This document shows, in pieces, positions 24,687 through 38,000 of a stretch of DNA of 64,000 nucleotides. This DNA comes from Cyanoderma ruficeps. Taxonomy: Eukaryota; Chordata; Aves; Passeriformes; Timaliidae. The notes below the pieces were generated by a model that saw only the letters and a list, made by a program, of their open reading frames with translations, searched no databases and was not told the origin of the DNA. The stretch covers positions 7,171,089 through 7,235,088 of the forward strand of contig VZDJ01000219.1 of NCBI GenBank assembly GCA_008694505.1. The letters are read 5' to 3'. Position 1 is the stretch's first letter. Each line of letters opens with the position of its first letter. A program made the position numbers and the translations under genes.

Positions 24687-26890
24687 ATGAATTATCTGTA
24701 TGCCAAAAAACCCTCTGGCTCTCCCTAGTGTGATCTTGAAAATTGAAAAATTCAATAGATCTTTCCATCCCAACCACATGGATGCATATAGAAGAGCATT
24801 TCCTGGCTAAAGAGTTCTCCTGAGTAGTAAATATCTACTGTTCTTTTCTCGGGTTTTGTTCTTTGCTTTTGCTTTTATGGATTTTATCACAATTCTTCCA
24901 ATAAATCTTGTGTGCATTTGCAACAATAGCTCTGCAGAGAGATTGGCTGCTCCCTCCTTTCCAGCTATGCCAATACTCAGGATTAGACTGTTCACAGTTA
25001 AAAGTAAGACCACAGACATATAAAATGTGCTTTCTTATTTTTCCTACTGTTGCTGTCATTAAAAAGTCTTCCTGTTTTTATCTTCTCAAAGCTCATCTCT
25101 GAAAGGCATACTTCTAAGAGTATGTATCTGCTTTAATTAAAAAAATACTTTTCGCAGTTAAACATAAATCTGGAAGTCTGAAAAGATCAGACTCCAAAGA
25201 CTCAAAAAGCTTGTTTTATCTCCCACAGCTTGTGATGTTCAGTTAACCTGCAAATGCTTCAATAACAATCAGGGAATAGTCCTAGGCCAGTTTCTGATTG
25301 CTCTTGCAAGTGTTTTTAGCTGTATTTAAGTATTTGGATGATTTGATGTGTGAAGCCTAACAGCCATAATATCTGACTGAGGCCTGCCAAATATTCATTG
25401 AACTTACTGACTTCCTTGATAGTAAATATTCATGAAGTAGTGGTAATGTGGATTCGTGTTTTAAGATGAAAATGAGTTTTAAAAGCCAGATGTTGCCTTG
25501 CACTGGGCTGTTCTCTGCAAGGAGAGCAGTGGAGCAGAGCCAAGGCAGCAGGAGCAGGGCTGATCTCTGCTCTGGCATTTTGAAGCTCTTGCCATGAGTC
25601 TGGATGGCATTTTCAAATATGAATTAGCTGCAGGAACATGAGCTGGATTGGGAATAAGTGTGTAATGCAAGTCAAATGCTATTGCCACTGCATTCCTGGC
25701 CTTTCTGCTGATGTTTTTCTGGGATGTGCTGGATCTCTGCCATTCTTGGGTTTATTTGGCTGGAAAGGAAGAGAGCAGGAGGTTGGTCGCAGCCCATCCT
25801 GGCTCGTTGAGGTGATGATGTTCATGCCAGCGTGCACGGGGGCTCCACCCAGCCTTTCTGTTTTAGCCTTCTGTGGCTCAGCCTGATGTCCACAGGAGCT
25901 GGAATGCTGAGATAAACTCTGAACTCTGGCTTGTGGTCAGCCCTTATAATTGACTTCAGTCTGAAGGACCATGGTAAATACTGAGTGTATTAGTATTGAC
26001 CTGGCTGCAAGATCAGTGCCTGTGGTTCAGCTGGGAACGGATTTGAACAAATCTGTGTGGCCCTGCATGTATTTTATAACACCGTGGTTAATGAGCTGTT
26101 CATTCTGTTTGTTGCAACGGCATAAAACAGATGAAACAAAATATATTCTCTGCTCCCAGAACAGATAAATCCTGCTGCTGTTTCTCTGCTTAGTTGACAT
26201 TGCCTAATAACAACACTCTGCCCTCGCTGTCAGGGTGTGTGTAGGAGTCCTTCGGCCTCATTTTGCATTCTATTAACACCATGTTTCTTTTCAACGTTTT
26301 CTCTCATTGTTGCAGCTAATGTTTTGTAGACTTGTGTCCGTGCTGGTACAGCCTGATGCAAGGAACATCAATTTACCTCTGCTTTGCTGTTCATTATTTT
26401 CTAGATCTCTACTGCAATCCACAAATCCATGCCCATGTCACTTTTCCACAGTCAGTGCTTCCCAGGTTCTCTTGCCACTTAATTGGAAGCACTCTTGACA
26501 GGAATGACAGATATGCCTGAGGAAGAAGAAGTGTCTAGGGGAGAGTGTTCAGATAAAGCTGAAATTAATAAGCAGATGAGTTTATGATGATGCTCTTGAA
26601 TAAAGTGGCTAATCAATAAAGCACACTTTAACAAAAACACTCATCCTTTATAAGTGCAGGGACTCGTCTGTGGCTGCAAGAGAGAAAATGTGTGAGAAAC
26701 TTGCTTTTGTGGTGTTAACAGGGCTCTTACAGTTAAAGTTAAGGTTTTAAAGCAATCTTCGAGATGTATTTTCCAGAAATGTGTTGTAAATATTTTGTAG
26801 TTAGAACAAGAAAAATAAGTAGGGATGGTTATAGGATGTATTGTTGGAATAATGCTTTTTTTCCACTACTGGTGTGGAATATTTTTATGC

Positions 26891-26940
26891 TTTGGTTTTT
26901 GGGGGTTTTTTTTTTGTGGGTTGTTTTTTTTTTTATTTTA
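26891..26940 (+). repeat. T/G-rich low-complexity tract
   Basis: Runs of T (nine and eleven) alternate with GG to GGGGG. Simple sequence with no transposon features beside it. Confidence 0.85.
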
Positions 26941-27633
26941 TGCAAAACAGCCTAAAGGGCCACAGCTGCTACCAATTTACCAATTGGACAGGCTGGCATT
27001 AGGCAGGGTACACTGTTACAACGACTTTTCTTCCTCTCTCTCTTTTTAAAAATAAATATATTTTTCTGATTCTACATTTCTACATCCAATACCATTTCTG
27101 AGACCCCCAAGCAGACTCTTTCTCTGTGCAGAGGCTTCCTCACAGCTGTCCTATCAATGAAAAATGTGACTTCTTAAGTGTGCATCAAGTGCAGTGGATG
27201 TGAGTCCACACAGGCTGGGCCATAACTCCTAAATGCCATTTTGCAGTCTTTTTCTCACTTGGAATTTATATTCTAATGGTTTTATTCCTTGCAGCCAAGC
27301 AAGGCAGGTTACTTGTTTTTCCAAAGTTATCAAGAAACTAACCCCTTGTGTGTATCTATCCTTCATTCTGTCTGTCCTGGGTTTTTCTTTGCAATGAGAC
27401 AGATTCTGTTTCCTTTTTAGGTTGTTGGTTTTGTTATTGGCTGTGAGATTCAACCCCAAACTGTAGATAGCCACTATAAAATAATATCCTAAAGCAGCTG
27501 TAAGCAAAGTGTGATTTCATTGCTTGCCTGTGGTGCATGCTGCTCTCCCCATGGGGTTTTGCTGCTATTGAGGGGAAGTTCCCTCACATAAATGAATTTC
27601 CTTGGCAATTTCCTTGTCTGTTACACTCGTAGC

Positions 27634-27890
27634 CATAGAATTGTTCAGGAGAAGATCTCCAAGATCCTCAAGTCCAACCATTACCCTAACACTGCTAGGT
27701 GCAGCACTAAGCCATGACCTTAAGCACAACATTTATTTTTGAATCCCTCCAGGAACGGTGACCCCAGCACTGCCCTGGGCAGCCTGTGGAAATGCTTGTC
27801 CTCACTTTCAGTGAAAAAAAGTTTCCTGATATCCAATCTAAACCTCCCCTGGTGCAACAGGAGGCTGTGTCCTCTTGTCCTATGAACACC
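27634..27890 (-). mobile_element. CR1 retrotransposon, 3' fragment
   Basis: On the plus strand it reads 'catagaattgttcagg', 'gatcctcaagtccaaccattaccct', 'ccctccaggaacggtgaccccagcactgccctgggcagcctg', 'tttcagtgaaaaaaagtttcctgatatccaatctaaacctcccctggtgcaac', 'gtcctcttgtcctat'. These are the complement of a CR1 3' end of about 255 bases. It is a subtype different from the 18-kb copy. Confidence 0.96.
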
Positions 27891-30800
27891 CAGTCCTTCA
27901 AACCCCAGTTTTTATTAAACTACAGGGGAAATCATGCAGAGTCAATTGCAAATGTTGTTCGGTGATTATTTATTGGTTTTTGATTGCTCTATACTTCCTG
28001 AAGTGGGCTCTTTATCAAGTGTGGAGGCTCTGTGTCAATAGCTCCAAAGTGGAGTTTATGGTAGCAAGGACACATTTGTCAAACTACACACTGGGACGTG
28101 CTCTTAGCAGTGGCCATGGCAAGCAGGATTTTTGGGATTTGGAGAAGCTGTGCTATGGGATTTCCACCTGCCTTTCATTTCTGATCTTCCTGTGTAATCA
28201 ATATTATGGCCCGCAACTCTGAAATCAGCATTCCCAGGAAGGAATTCTCTTCACTGAGGCATCTGGTGGTTTTTATCTGCAAGCAGGAAGCCGGCCAAAC
28301 TCATAAAGCATCTGCCTTGTTAGTCCTGCTCCTCTGCCTCCATGGTTAGATTTATACTTGCCCGATGCCTTTCCAGATTGGTTTAAATTTAAAATATTAC
28401 ATGGAACACGTTTCCAAACAAGATTAAAATGACAGTATGGTTTGGACTCCATTCCAAAAATACTTGTTTTCCCTGTTCCTTAAGGGCACAGGCTCTGCTC
28501 TGATTTGTTTGCTGCCCTGGGTTTCAGATCCAGCCTGGGCATGAGAATCCCTCCTGTGGACACAACCCAGCAGAAGAAGATCCCTCTAGGCTGAGACAAT
28601 TTGGCCCCAAAGTGACATGAGGCAGTGCAGAACCAAAGCTGGAATACAGTTTCTTTTGTCATAATCTGCATATTTTGCTGTACCTTGTGTTTCTGCTTTC
28701 AACAATAAACCACCAATAAAAGCCAGACGGGGAAAGCTGCTGAGCCTTTTGGACCCGTTTTCCTTTCCCACTCTCCTGATCACTAATGCACTTTATCCAA
28801 GGAGCTTTTACTCCTGTGGGAAATATTTAATTTCTCGTGTATTACTTGGAGACACAGTCAAAATGGGAAGAAGTGGAAAAACTTCCCAAACTACATAGGT
28901 GTTCATTTGTGCCTCAGTGGAATAGTGTAAATATTTGAGTGACCTTGTTTTTCTTATCTTGACCTTAATACTGTTAAGGAATTGGATCCCTGCGACAGCA
29001 TGAGTGTTATTCCACAAACCTTGCCTGTGGAAAAGACCCATTAGAAAAATCAGCTCTGTGTAAACCTAATAAATTTTGAAGCAAGGGAAAAAACGTGACT
29101 GCAGTAGTGTCAGATGGCAAAACTCCCACTGTTTCAGTCGGATCAATATTTCAATAGTTGGTCCTGCTTCTCCACAGAATGAGAAAGGAGGGAAAACACG
29201 TCCATGTGAGAGAAGTGGTATATATACATAGTATAGGTGGCACTTGTCAAATTTATTTAAAATTTATGATGAGCATCTTCTTATTTCCAAAAGTGTAGTC
29301 TTGTTGAAAGCAGGAGGTTTTTCTAGGAATTTTCTCATTTTTATTGTGTGTTTTAACTTGACATTATCAAAACATGTAATTTCTAGTATTTTTCAAGTTT
29401 TGTGGGAGCATAAGCTCAGCAAATCTGTATGGCGTTAACATTTTATACACATCACTTTTATATACTGAAAATTGGAGATTTAAATTTATTGCTGCTATCT
29501 CAGTGTTTAGGTTTTTATATTTTTTTAAATGGATCCAATCTGTGGTTCCCTTGGGCAGACTAAACTACTTCCACTTGTTTTGCTGCTGGGACTGAGAGGG
29601 AGACTCAGTCTGGTGCTGTCAAGTCTGTCTCTGTGCTCTTGCATCCCCAGCCCCTGCTGGCAAAGGGAACATTTTTTCCTTTGCTGCAGTGTCTAAAATG
29701 GCTTTTCTCAGCCTCTTGTAAAAGGAGCAGGCTTTTATCACATCTCCTCTTGACCCTGCACATTCCCACAGGGATGCAGCTTCTTCCCATGGATGGTTGT
29801 TGCACAGAGCTATAAAATCACACGTGGCCACGCTCTGCCACCACAGCAATGTGTGTTTCCACCATGGGATGCACTTATGTGAGACTGGCAAATTTCTACT
29901 AAATCATTGCCTTGGCTTCAACCAAGGCTGTTTCCAATTCCAGTAATTAATGTGTGTGCACTGAGCTGAGGAATACAGGGGGCTGTGTAAATGAATGTAA
30001 GTCATTTGCAGAGCACCCACCCCAGCAGGTTAAATGGAACGTGTGCAGGAAATATTCCCTTACACCTGCTGCATGGGAATGAGGTGTTCAGGCAGATAAA
30101 GCAGGCAGGCTGCAATCACCCCTGGGACTGCCAGCAGCATGTTATGGATGGATTCTGTCTCGGGGATTTAATTGCAAAAATGAGACTGAGTTTTGTGGCT
30201 ATTGATTTTGCTATTTGGCCCACCAGTCATTTAAATGAGTGTGGAAGGGAACTCCTGGGTGTTACACTGCTGAGAAATAATTTCCATAAAGTAATTGTGG
30301 TTTGTGTCTTTGCTAGGCATCCTGACTGCATTTCCTGCATGGGAATTCAGGACAGGGAGAGGGACAGGATCACTTTCCATATTAACCTTCTGGCTTTCTA
30401 GTCTATTATTTCCTGAATACTGTTTTATAACATACTTTATGTAATTAGTGCAAATCCTCTTAGAAAGGCAGCTCTCCTTGCAATAAGATAATCTCAGCCT
30501 GGAAGAAACAGTTTGGGTTTTGGTTTCTCAAAATGTTGCTCCTTGGATAAAATAATTGCTGGAATTTAATTACCTGGAATTTGACAGGTCCAACTGAAGT
30601 TGATGACAAACAGCCCTTGGGATGCATCAACAGGGCCTTCATTTCTCTCCCTTTTTTTCCTTCTTCTTAAGAACTATTTTACTTTACCACCTGAGCAGGG
30701 TTTGAGATCCTTGACCACACCTGGCTTTTCTGAAGCTCGCGTCAGGGAAAAGGTCTGCCGCTGTTAAAAGCACAAATTTGCAGGAAGTGTGCTAAGGCCA

Positions 30801-32806
30801 AACCTTTCACAAAGAAAAACCTCTCTACCTGCCTGGTGATGTGCAGCAAAGAATACAGAAATAACATAGAGGAGACTTTAAAGAATAAACCTGCTGAGCC
30901 AGAGAAATACTGAAAACTTTGGCAGAAATCTTCTCTGTCCCAGTAGGTCACAGTGCACTTGTGGAGCCTGTAGTGTGCAGAGACAAACAAAAAACCCAAA
31001 CTGCCCAACCTTCCCACTCCCTCAAAAAAAATCCTCCTCATCCAACCAAAACTTTGTACAACTGTGGGACAATTGGAGTGTATTTTCACCTATTTGGTAA
31101 AAGACTAATTCAATTATTTTCGTAAATGGGTGTTTGTTGCATATCTGTGTAGAATGAAAGGATACCTTGGCTGGTACAGTAACATGAAAAAAGCACGTGT
31201 TTATTTACTCATTAAAACTGCTGGCAGGGATTTTAAGTTCAAAGATTCTGTCCCTCATGCCTTCTTCTTTAAAAGAGCATTAAATTAAATTGTCTCAAAA
31301 ATCTGTAATTGCAGTTTCTGGATTAGTTTTCAAGTCTTTTTAAGATCAGAAGGATTCAAAGAAGCACCTAGAATGTTAATTTTCCTATTACCTGGGGAGC
31401 TGCAAAAAGGCCACATTGGGAGATGGGTAATTTAAGGGTATCAGAGGCTCTTTATGAACAATTTTCACTGATTTTTAGCTACATATTCAAATATATTAAA
31501 ATTACTATCCTGGACTGCCTTGCTGTATTTTACTGGCTCAACTTCTTCACAGTCTGAAAGAAAACTTTTTCCTACCTTTACATCCTTTCCCCTGTAATTG
31601 CAGGAGATAGTATTGATGTTTTTCCTACTTTTCAAAAAACATACAGGGAATGATCTTGCATTTCTTTTGTGAACAAAATGTATTTGAATGTTAGAGGAAA
31701 ACCCAGTCTTGTTTCTTTAATCATGTTGTGTAAATGGATTTCAGAAAAGCTGAATGAGTATCAGGGTAAGTAGCATAAGCTTTATCATTAGTTTCATCCA
31801 CCTCATGGGACTAACTTATCTATTCATCCAGGTTTTTGCCTGAGGAGGGAAGATTAGAAGAAAAGAAAATTTAGTAGGAGCTAGTTTCCTTTGATCACTC
31901 ATTTTGTGATATATCATATATGCTACAGCATGTTAATGCCCAAGGTTTGCTAAAAGCTCAACAAATGGCTTCAATTTAAAGGTGGCAAAGCAGGAAACCT
32001 TTCTGTGGAAAAGATGAGTGAACTGAGCATATGGTCATATTCTTAAATATAAGAGATGCAGTAAAAATGCACCTCTGATTATGGCAGTCTTGCCATGAAT
32101 CTGAGATGTTTTCCAAGGGCTGACTTCTAGTAATCACTTCAGAATTATTTGCCTGAGATTTTAATGTGAAAATGGAGGTGTCCTGACCTGCAGGGTAAAG
32201 AGCAACAGGTAAATGACTCTGGCAGTCACTCCAGTTGTTAGATTAGATGTAAAAAATGGCCTTATAGGCTAACCCAAGCTCACCAAGTAACACAAGCTTC
32301 TCCTTTGCCTTAAAACCTTGGTATATTGAACAGGAAATTTTTGGAATGGAGACAGCTAAAATTTATTTGGGTTTTTTGTTTTTTAACGATCAGTTCAGCC
32401 ACTGAAATAAAAAGAGGTAGACAGGAAGGCGCTAAAAGGAGCTTCAGGTGTGAGGTAAAGCGTTGGGTCTGCCAGGAAACCAGAAATTTCTTTAGGATGG
32501 ATGCCCAATTATATATATCAAATACTCAAATACTGTTTTATTTGCCTGGAAAAGAGATCTGTATTTCCACTTTCAGCCACTATTTTAATAATTAACAAAA
32601 AACTATGCCTTTTATGCATGTTAAAATTGTCCTTCACTGTAGCTTTTCTGAAGGCCAAATTCATGAGTGTACTGGGATGCGTATCTATAGCAGATGCACA
32701 AAGTGACTCAAACTGATAAAGCAATTTTTTGAGTGTTTGTTTTCCCCCTCTATTGGGTCTAGTTCCACACACTCCTCTTAGGGTCTAAAGTCTACTTTTA
32801 ATTTTT
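27891..32806. other. Unique sequence, no gene recognised
   Basis: AT-rich sequence with several TF-motif-dense patches but no recognised element. The longest frame (136 codons, plus strand near 29991-30401) has no recognisable domain and begins without promoter or splice support. Confidence 0.55.
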
Positions 32807-32908
32807 GAGCAGCCTGGTCTAGTGGAAAGTGCCCCTGCCCATGGCAGGGGGTGGGAGCAGATACTCTTCAAGGACCCTTTCAACCCAAGGCATTCAATGA
32901 TCCTATGA
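32807..32908 (+). mobile_element. CR1 retrotransposon, short 3' fragment
   Basis: About 100 bases: 'gagcagcctggtctagtggaaagtgcccctgcccatggcaggggg', then 'aaggaccctttcaacccaaggcattcaatgatcctatga'. It is of the same 'cccatggcaggg' type as the 18-kb and 50-kb copies and is heavily 5' truncated. Confidence 0.93.
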
Positions 32909-33225
32909 CATGGTTATATTGAGATGTTGGATGTGTCTGTTCTTGTTTGCTGGCAATTTAGTTGAACCCCTTCTCCTGTGCAGTTCAGTCTCAGGATACA
33001 TTTGGCTGGTGGCCACAGAGTTCCCTGCCATGGCACGTGCTGAGGGCCTGGGCTGTGGTGGGTCCATCAGCACACCAGCCCTGGTCAGAGAGTGAGACAG
33101 CAGCGCTCTGCAATCCACAAAACTCATAAAAAATTCCAAGGGAAAATGAAACCACCTGCATGCTGAAAAATCCTGACATCCCCCTCTGAACTCACAGTTC
33201 ACACTGAAGGCTTGGGAGTTTGTCC

Positions 33226-33241
33226 ACATATATATATATGT
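33226..33241. repeat. (AT)n palindromic dinucleotide run
   Basis: ACATATATATATATGT is a perfect 16-base palindrome within a short TA repeat. Confidence 0.85.
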
Positions 33242-34985
33242 ATTTATAAAGGGGAGAGGGGAAAAGAAATAGTGTGAAGCTGTTGTGGCATGCTGGCACC
33301 GTGTGCTCCTGTGTTAGCACAGCCCTGATGGGCTGGCAGGGTGCCTGGAAGGAGCAGGCAGCTGCCTGTGGATCCCTCCCCAGGCTGGGCAGGGGCCATG
33401 CCTGCAGCAGAGCCTCAGCTGCTCTGGCACCACAGCACAGCAGCTGAAGCAGAGTTCATGTTTAAAAAATATTTTACTGTTGAATTACAGTTCATTTAAA
33501 CAAAGTCTGGCTGATCTTCTTTTGTCCCTGCTAGTCTGGGAACGGCAGATCATGGGCCTTCGAGTGCTGCTCTGCACAGCAGAGCTCGGCTCAGGATGGA
33601 GGTTGTGGAATCTGTCCCTTTGCCTGCAGTTTGGATCATGCTATAACTTTTTTCCATACCCATGTTATTTTAGAGATTTATTTCTATATCTGTATGATTT
33701 TGCTTTTATGAAGGCAAAGAACACACGTATTTAATTTTCATTATCTGAATTCCTAGCACTACTACTCTCAAGACATTTTGGCTAGACAAAACAGTGACTT
33801 AAAACATAAAGCAGCATTTATGGGCTATTTTCCAGTATTTATAAAATTTGGTAAGCATACATGCACGATGAATCATAGTAGTGTCTTCTGCAGACAAAGC
33901 TCCCTGGAATAAATACTTGATGCATAGTCAAGCAGAGTTTATGTTTATGCAAAGAAGAAAATACAGATACAAGCGTTCCTGTCTTAAAAGGTAATCCTGA
34001 GGTAAGACATTTTAGTTGGCTGTTTGGCCGTTTGTTTTTAATAACAGCAGGGAGAAAAGAGGTAAGATTTTTAAGGAACACAAAGCAGTGCTTGTGTTTA
34101 CATTCAATAACACTGATTTTGTTTTGGGGTTGGGAAAAGGCTTGTCTTACAAAATCAGCCCAAGTAAACATTGCGTACAAAGCTGTAATAACACCTGAAA
34201 TAACACTTGATGTGGCTTACACCGGGCTGCCTTGAAGGGTGCATGCTTCATTGATTTTCAGAGCTTATTGCTTGTAATATTTCTGCAGCACACTCATTAC
34301 AACTGCTGGCTGTTATCGGGCTGGGAGCAGGCAGCTGTGAGCTGACAATAACATCTGATGCTGCAAACCCCTGCTTGAGAGAGATTTACCCTTTTCAAAG
34401 TGATTATGTAGATCAAACCCGCACTTTCTTCCTTTTAGAATTCTCTTGCAGTGCTCTCATATAACATTTATCCAGTATCTTACTGCTCATCTGAAAGGCA
34501 GCTTGTTCCAGGCATAAAGGTTCCCATCTGTGCTGCTTTTGTAAGAAAAGAGTTGTGGGGAGGTTGATAATAAAATTAGTAGTGCCAAGAACATTTTAGA
34601 GTATGATCTGCAACCTAAACCAGTTACCTGGATGTTTGTTTATCCTGCACCCAGGTAAATACCAGCAGGGTCTGTTTTTTTTCCTTCTGGGCAGTGATCG
34701 ACTTATTTTTCTACAGCAACAGGATATGGATTATGATCTTCTTGGAGATTGACCTGAACCTCCCCTTTTCCATCAGAAAAAAAGTTTCCCTGAAAGTACA
34801 GCTACCACTTCAATCAGCAAACTGGAAGAAAGAACTGCATTCTTGTGACCTAATTAATAAGAAAATGCATGTTAAGATAGGGATAGGCCCATGAATCAAA
34901 ACAGTTTGTGCCCTAGAAATCTGTGAGGGCCTGGTGCAGTGAGTTGTCTGGCCTTTGATGGGCAAGAGACACATATTTGAAACTC

Positions 34986-35037
34986 ATAATTATAATATAT
35001 AACATATAATACATACATACAAACATATACAAAATAT
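34986..35037 (+). repeat. Degenerate AT / ATAC simple repeat
   Basis: Imperfect TAATATAT, ACATA and CATAC units over about 50 bases. Low-complexity sequence. Confidence 0.75.
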
Positions 35038-38000
35038 CTGAACTCTATTATTTCTGAAGCATGGGTGCAACCCCCATTTGTACTGGTTGAGGCTCTCTGG
35101 TGTTATTCAGCTTGGAAAGTGAAGTCAGGTTGATTTAGACTGCCTTGAATCAATATAATAGAAGGTTCTGTATTCTAAAAGTGACAAAGGAAAAAAATCA
35201 GTCAAAAAATTCTCTGCTTCTTTTTTTCCTGCTATTGCAGGTACAATGTTTTCCATTAAATTAAAATTGTCACTAAAAAATTGCTATTTAGATTTAGGAT
35301 GCCAGAGACTTTTTCTGACACGAACAGCAAGAAAGAAAATAGTGCCCACACCAGGGAAATCTATAATAAAGTGGAAACTCCTGCAGGGCTCTCATGGGCA
35401 GGCCCAGTCCTGAGCACACTTATGCACATCCACCAGAATAAGTCCTCAGAGCTCGGTAAAGCACGTGGCACCTTTATGCTGAGAGCCTTGTGCAGGACAG
35501 GCTCCCAAGGCTGCCAGTCCCAGGCTGTGCTATCTGCTTGGAAGGGAACAGATTTTTAGCCCAGGATAGAAATCTCTGATACCTCCTCTCACAAAAATGC
35601 TTCTCTCATTCACTGTGCCTTGCAGAGATGTGGTGAGAGGCAGCAGTAATTCATCAGAGCAGGAGCTGCCTGTGGGACACAACGCTGAGTTGTCATTGTT
35701 TTCCCAGCTCTTAAAAACATGTTTTTGTTTTTTAAAAAAAGTGATGAAGAATGATACCAGCTGTCAGATCAAGGTGATGTAAAAGCAGGTATTTTGCCTA
35801 ATTCTCTCAGGTTGTTCAGCTACTGAATTTCAATTCTAACCCTTCGCTTTCCTACTCATGAATTTCTCTTACAGCAGCACAGGGTTCTTTGACGCTGCCT
35901 TCTCACCACGTTTTTTGGCAGTGATTGCGGTTTTGAGATAACAAATACCCAAGGGGTGACAACCCTGAGCTGACTGGGTTAATACTTTGCTGCCAAGGTC
36001 TTGCCAAACTCCTCATTCCACAGGAATTTCTGACTGCAGCCATCAGTGAAGACTCTGGCTGTGGTCAGTGACGGGCAGTCATCAAGTGGGGGGCACTTTC
36101 CCAGTTCTGCACTGGTTAGGGCTTGACAGGGCCTCTTGGATGCTCCAAAACCTCCTCATTTCCATGAGCTTCTTGGAGGGAAGAAGATGTACATACAGCT
36201 TACCCTGTGTGTATATCACATACAGAATGCCAGAAAAGTTTGAGCAGTTTTTAAGTGGTTTTTTTGTATCTTAGCTGTACAAGATACAGGGTTTGTTTGC
36301 ACCCTCAAAAATATTCACATATCTCTGTTTATACACAAATATATTGCATGCATGCTTTGGAAGTGTAGTGGGCAGCACACACCCATTTATACTGGAAGCC
36401 TTTTCCTATTAAACTTCATTTCTTTAAGAGAGGGGGGAACTGAAATGTGATCGACATGGTTACTAAATAGAATTACTTCTCAGAGAGCACAGTTGTGCCT
36501 CTAGTTTGTAATGCCAAGGAAAAGCTCTATATCAGACACCAGAGCAGCAAATTATTGCAATCATTTAAGTAAATCTGCTGGTTCTTTCATTATAGAAAGT
36601 TTCCTTGCTGAGCTAGATGTACAATATATTTATTTTTTCATGAATATAAATGTCTGCTACTGATGGAAACAGTCAGCTGTCGCTACACTACAAATGTAAA
36701 TTGCAAACTGGTGGTTGAACAATTAAGATCTCGTGCACAGAGCTTATTGCCACTAGAGGACTGTAATTGAATTCCTATTGCTGTCAGGCAGGTTGAAAAT
36801 TACTGTAATGAAGAGCATCAGTTTTCTACTTTACATCTTGTTGTTTCCCAGCCAAGGAGCATTGGTGCTACAGAGGTTCCCACAAATAGATAATTGAACA
36901 GAGAGCAACAAATAACAGAGGAATGCTACCTGTCATTAAAAAGGAAAGTAATTAGTGCTCTTTAGCTTCATTCCCATGTGCCCATGAAATCCAGGGATCT
37001 AAAATCATGCTCCTTCCCTCAGCGATCCTGGCTGTGTTGGTGTGTATGCAGAGTGCAGTTAGAGATCAGACAGCTGTGTACCTGAATACTGGGTGATACT
37101 GTAAATCATTGGATGACTTGATAGGGTTCCTCTTAATACAGAGGAAAGTCATGGTTGTGTGAAATATCAAAGAGGTTTTGAAGTAATCTTTGGTTATATG
37201 TGTGAAGGTAGAGATTTTTTACTGGTACCTCCTTTAAAATATTCAAGGTGTGCACATGCACGTGTTCATGGCATCTTAATTATAAGAACTCTGAATAATC
37301 TCCAGAGAGAGCAAATAAGGAAAGATTAAATCATTACTTACAATGTGCATTAGTTGGTGAGAAACTCCTGCTTCTTACATAGACATTTCTGCTTCTGATA
37401 TTGCAGGAAGAAGTATGGAGCTGTCTAACATTTGTTTCTGTGAGTTTGCTCTTTGGGGAGGTTATAGCCCATAATGAGAGTGTTCTGTGCTGCTCTGTGG
37501 AGGAGGCTTCCCTGCCATCTCAAATCTGAAATGAGTTTTGCAGCCATTGAAGGGACAGGGATGTGCCAGCACCCTTCCCTTGGCAATGTCTGAGAGCAGG
37601 ATGTTTGCATCAGCTGGGCTGTTCCTGTGTCAGGAGCTGGAAAGGGATGGGTAAGACCTCCAAAAACTGTGTGCAGTGCACAAGAGCTCACTCCAAACTG
37701 TAGAACAAGTACTGGACAGTGAAGGTTAGACTGTAGGAGGGTTTTCTGTGCCTAATGTTTAAGCTCTCTGACAGCAGTGGACCTCACAATCAGAAATGTC
37801 CAAGAGGTGCTGCAGCCTGTAAGAAAAAAGGGAAATTTGGTCTGACAGGGTCACTCATACCACATCTTCTTGATCTGTCTTGGCCTAATGCTTAAACAGA
37901 TGCATGTATGAAGATCTTGTCAGCTGCTGTGACTTCAGAGAACAAATGACTTTGGAGATTTCAGCTTTCCTGTGAAAAGGGACTTTAAAATTTTTTGGCA

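Larger units (their letters stand above)
20141..27633. other. 7.5 kb of unique sequence, no gene recognised
   Basis: No CR1, LTR or domain-bearing frame was detected. Small features are a 9-bp inverted repeat (22753-22761 with 22773-22781), a 14-base A run at 23505-23518, and the T/G-rich tract at 26.9 kb. The block at about 24418-24720 has the look of a conserved noncoding element. Confidence 0.55.
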
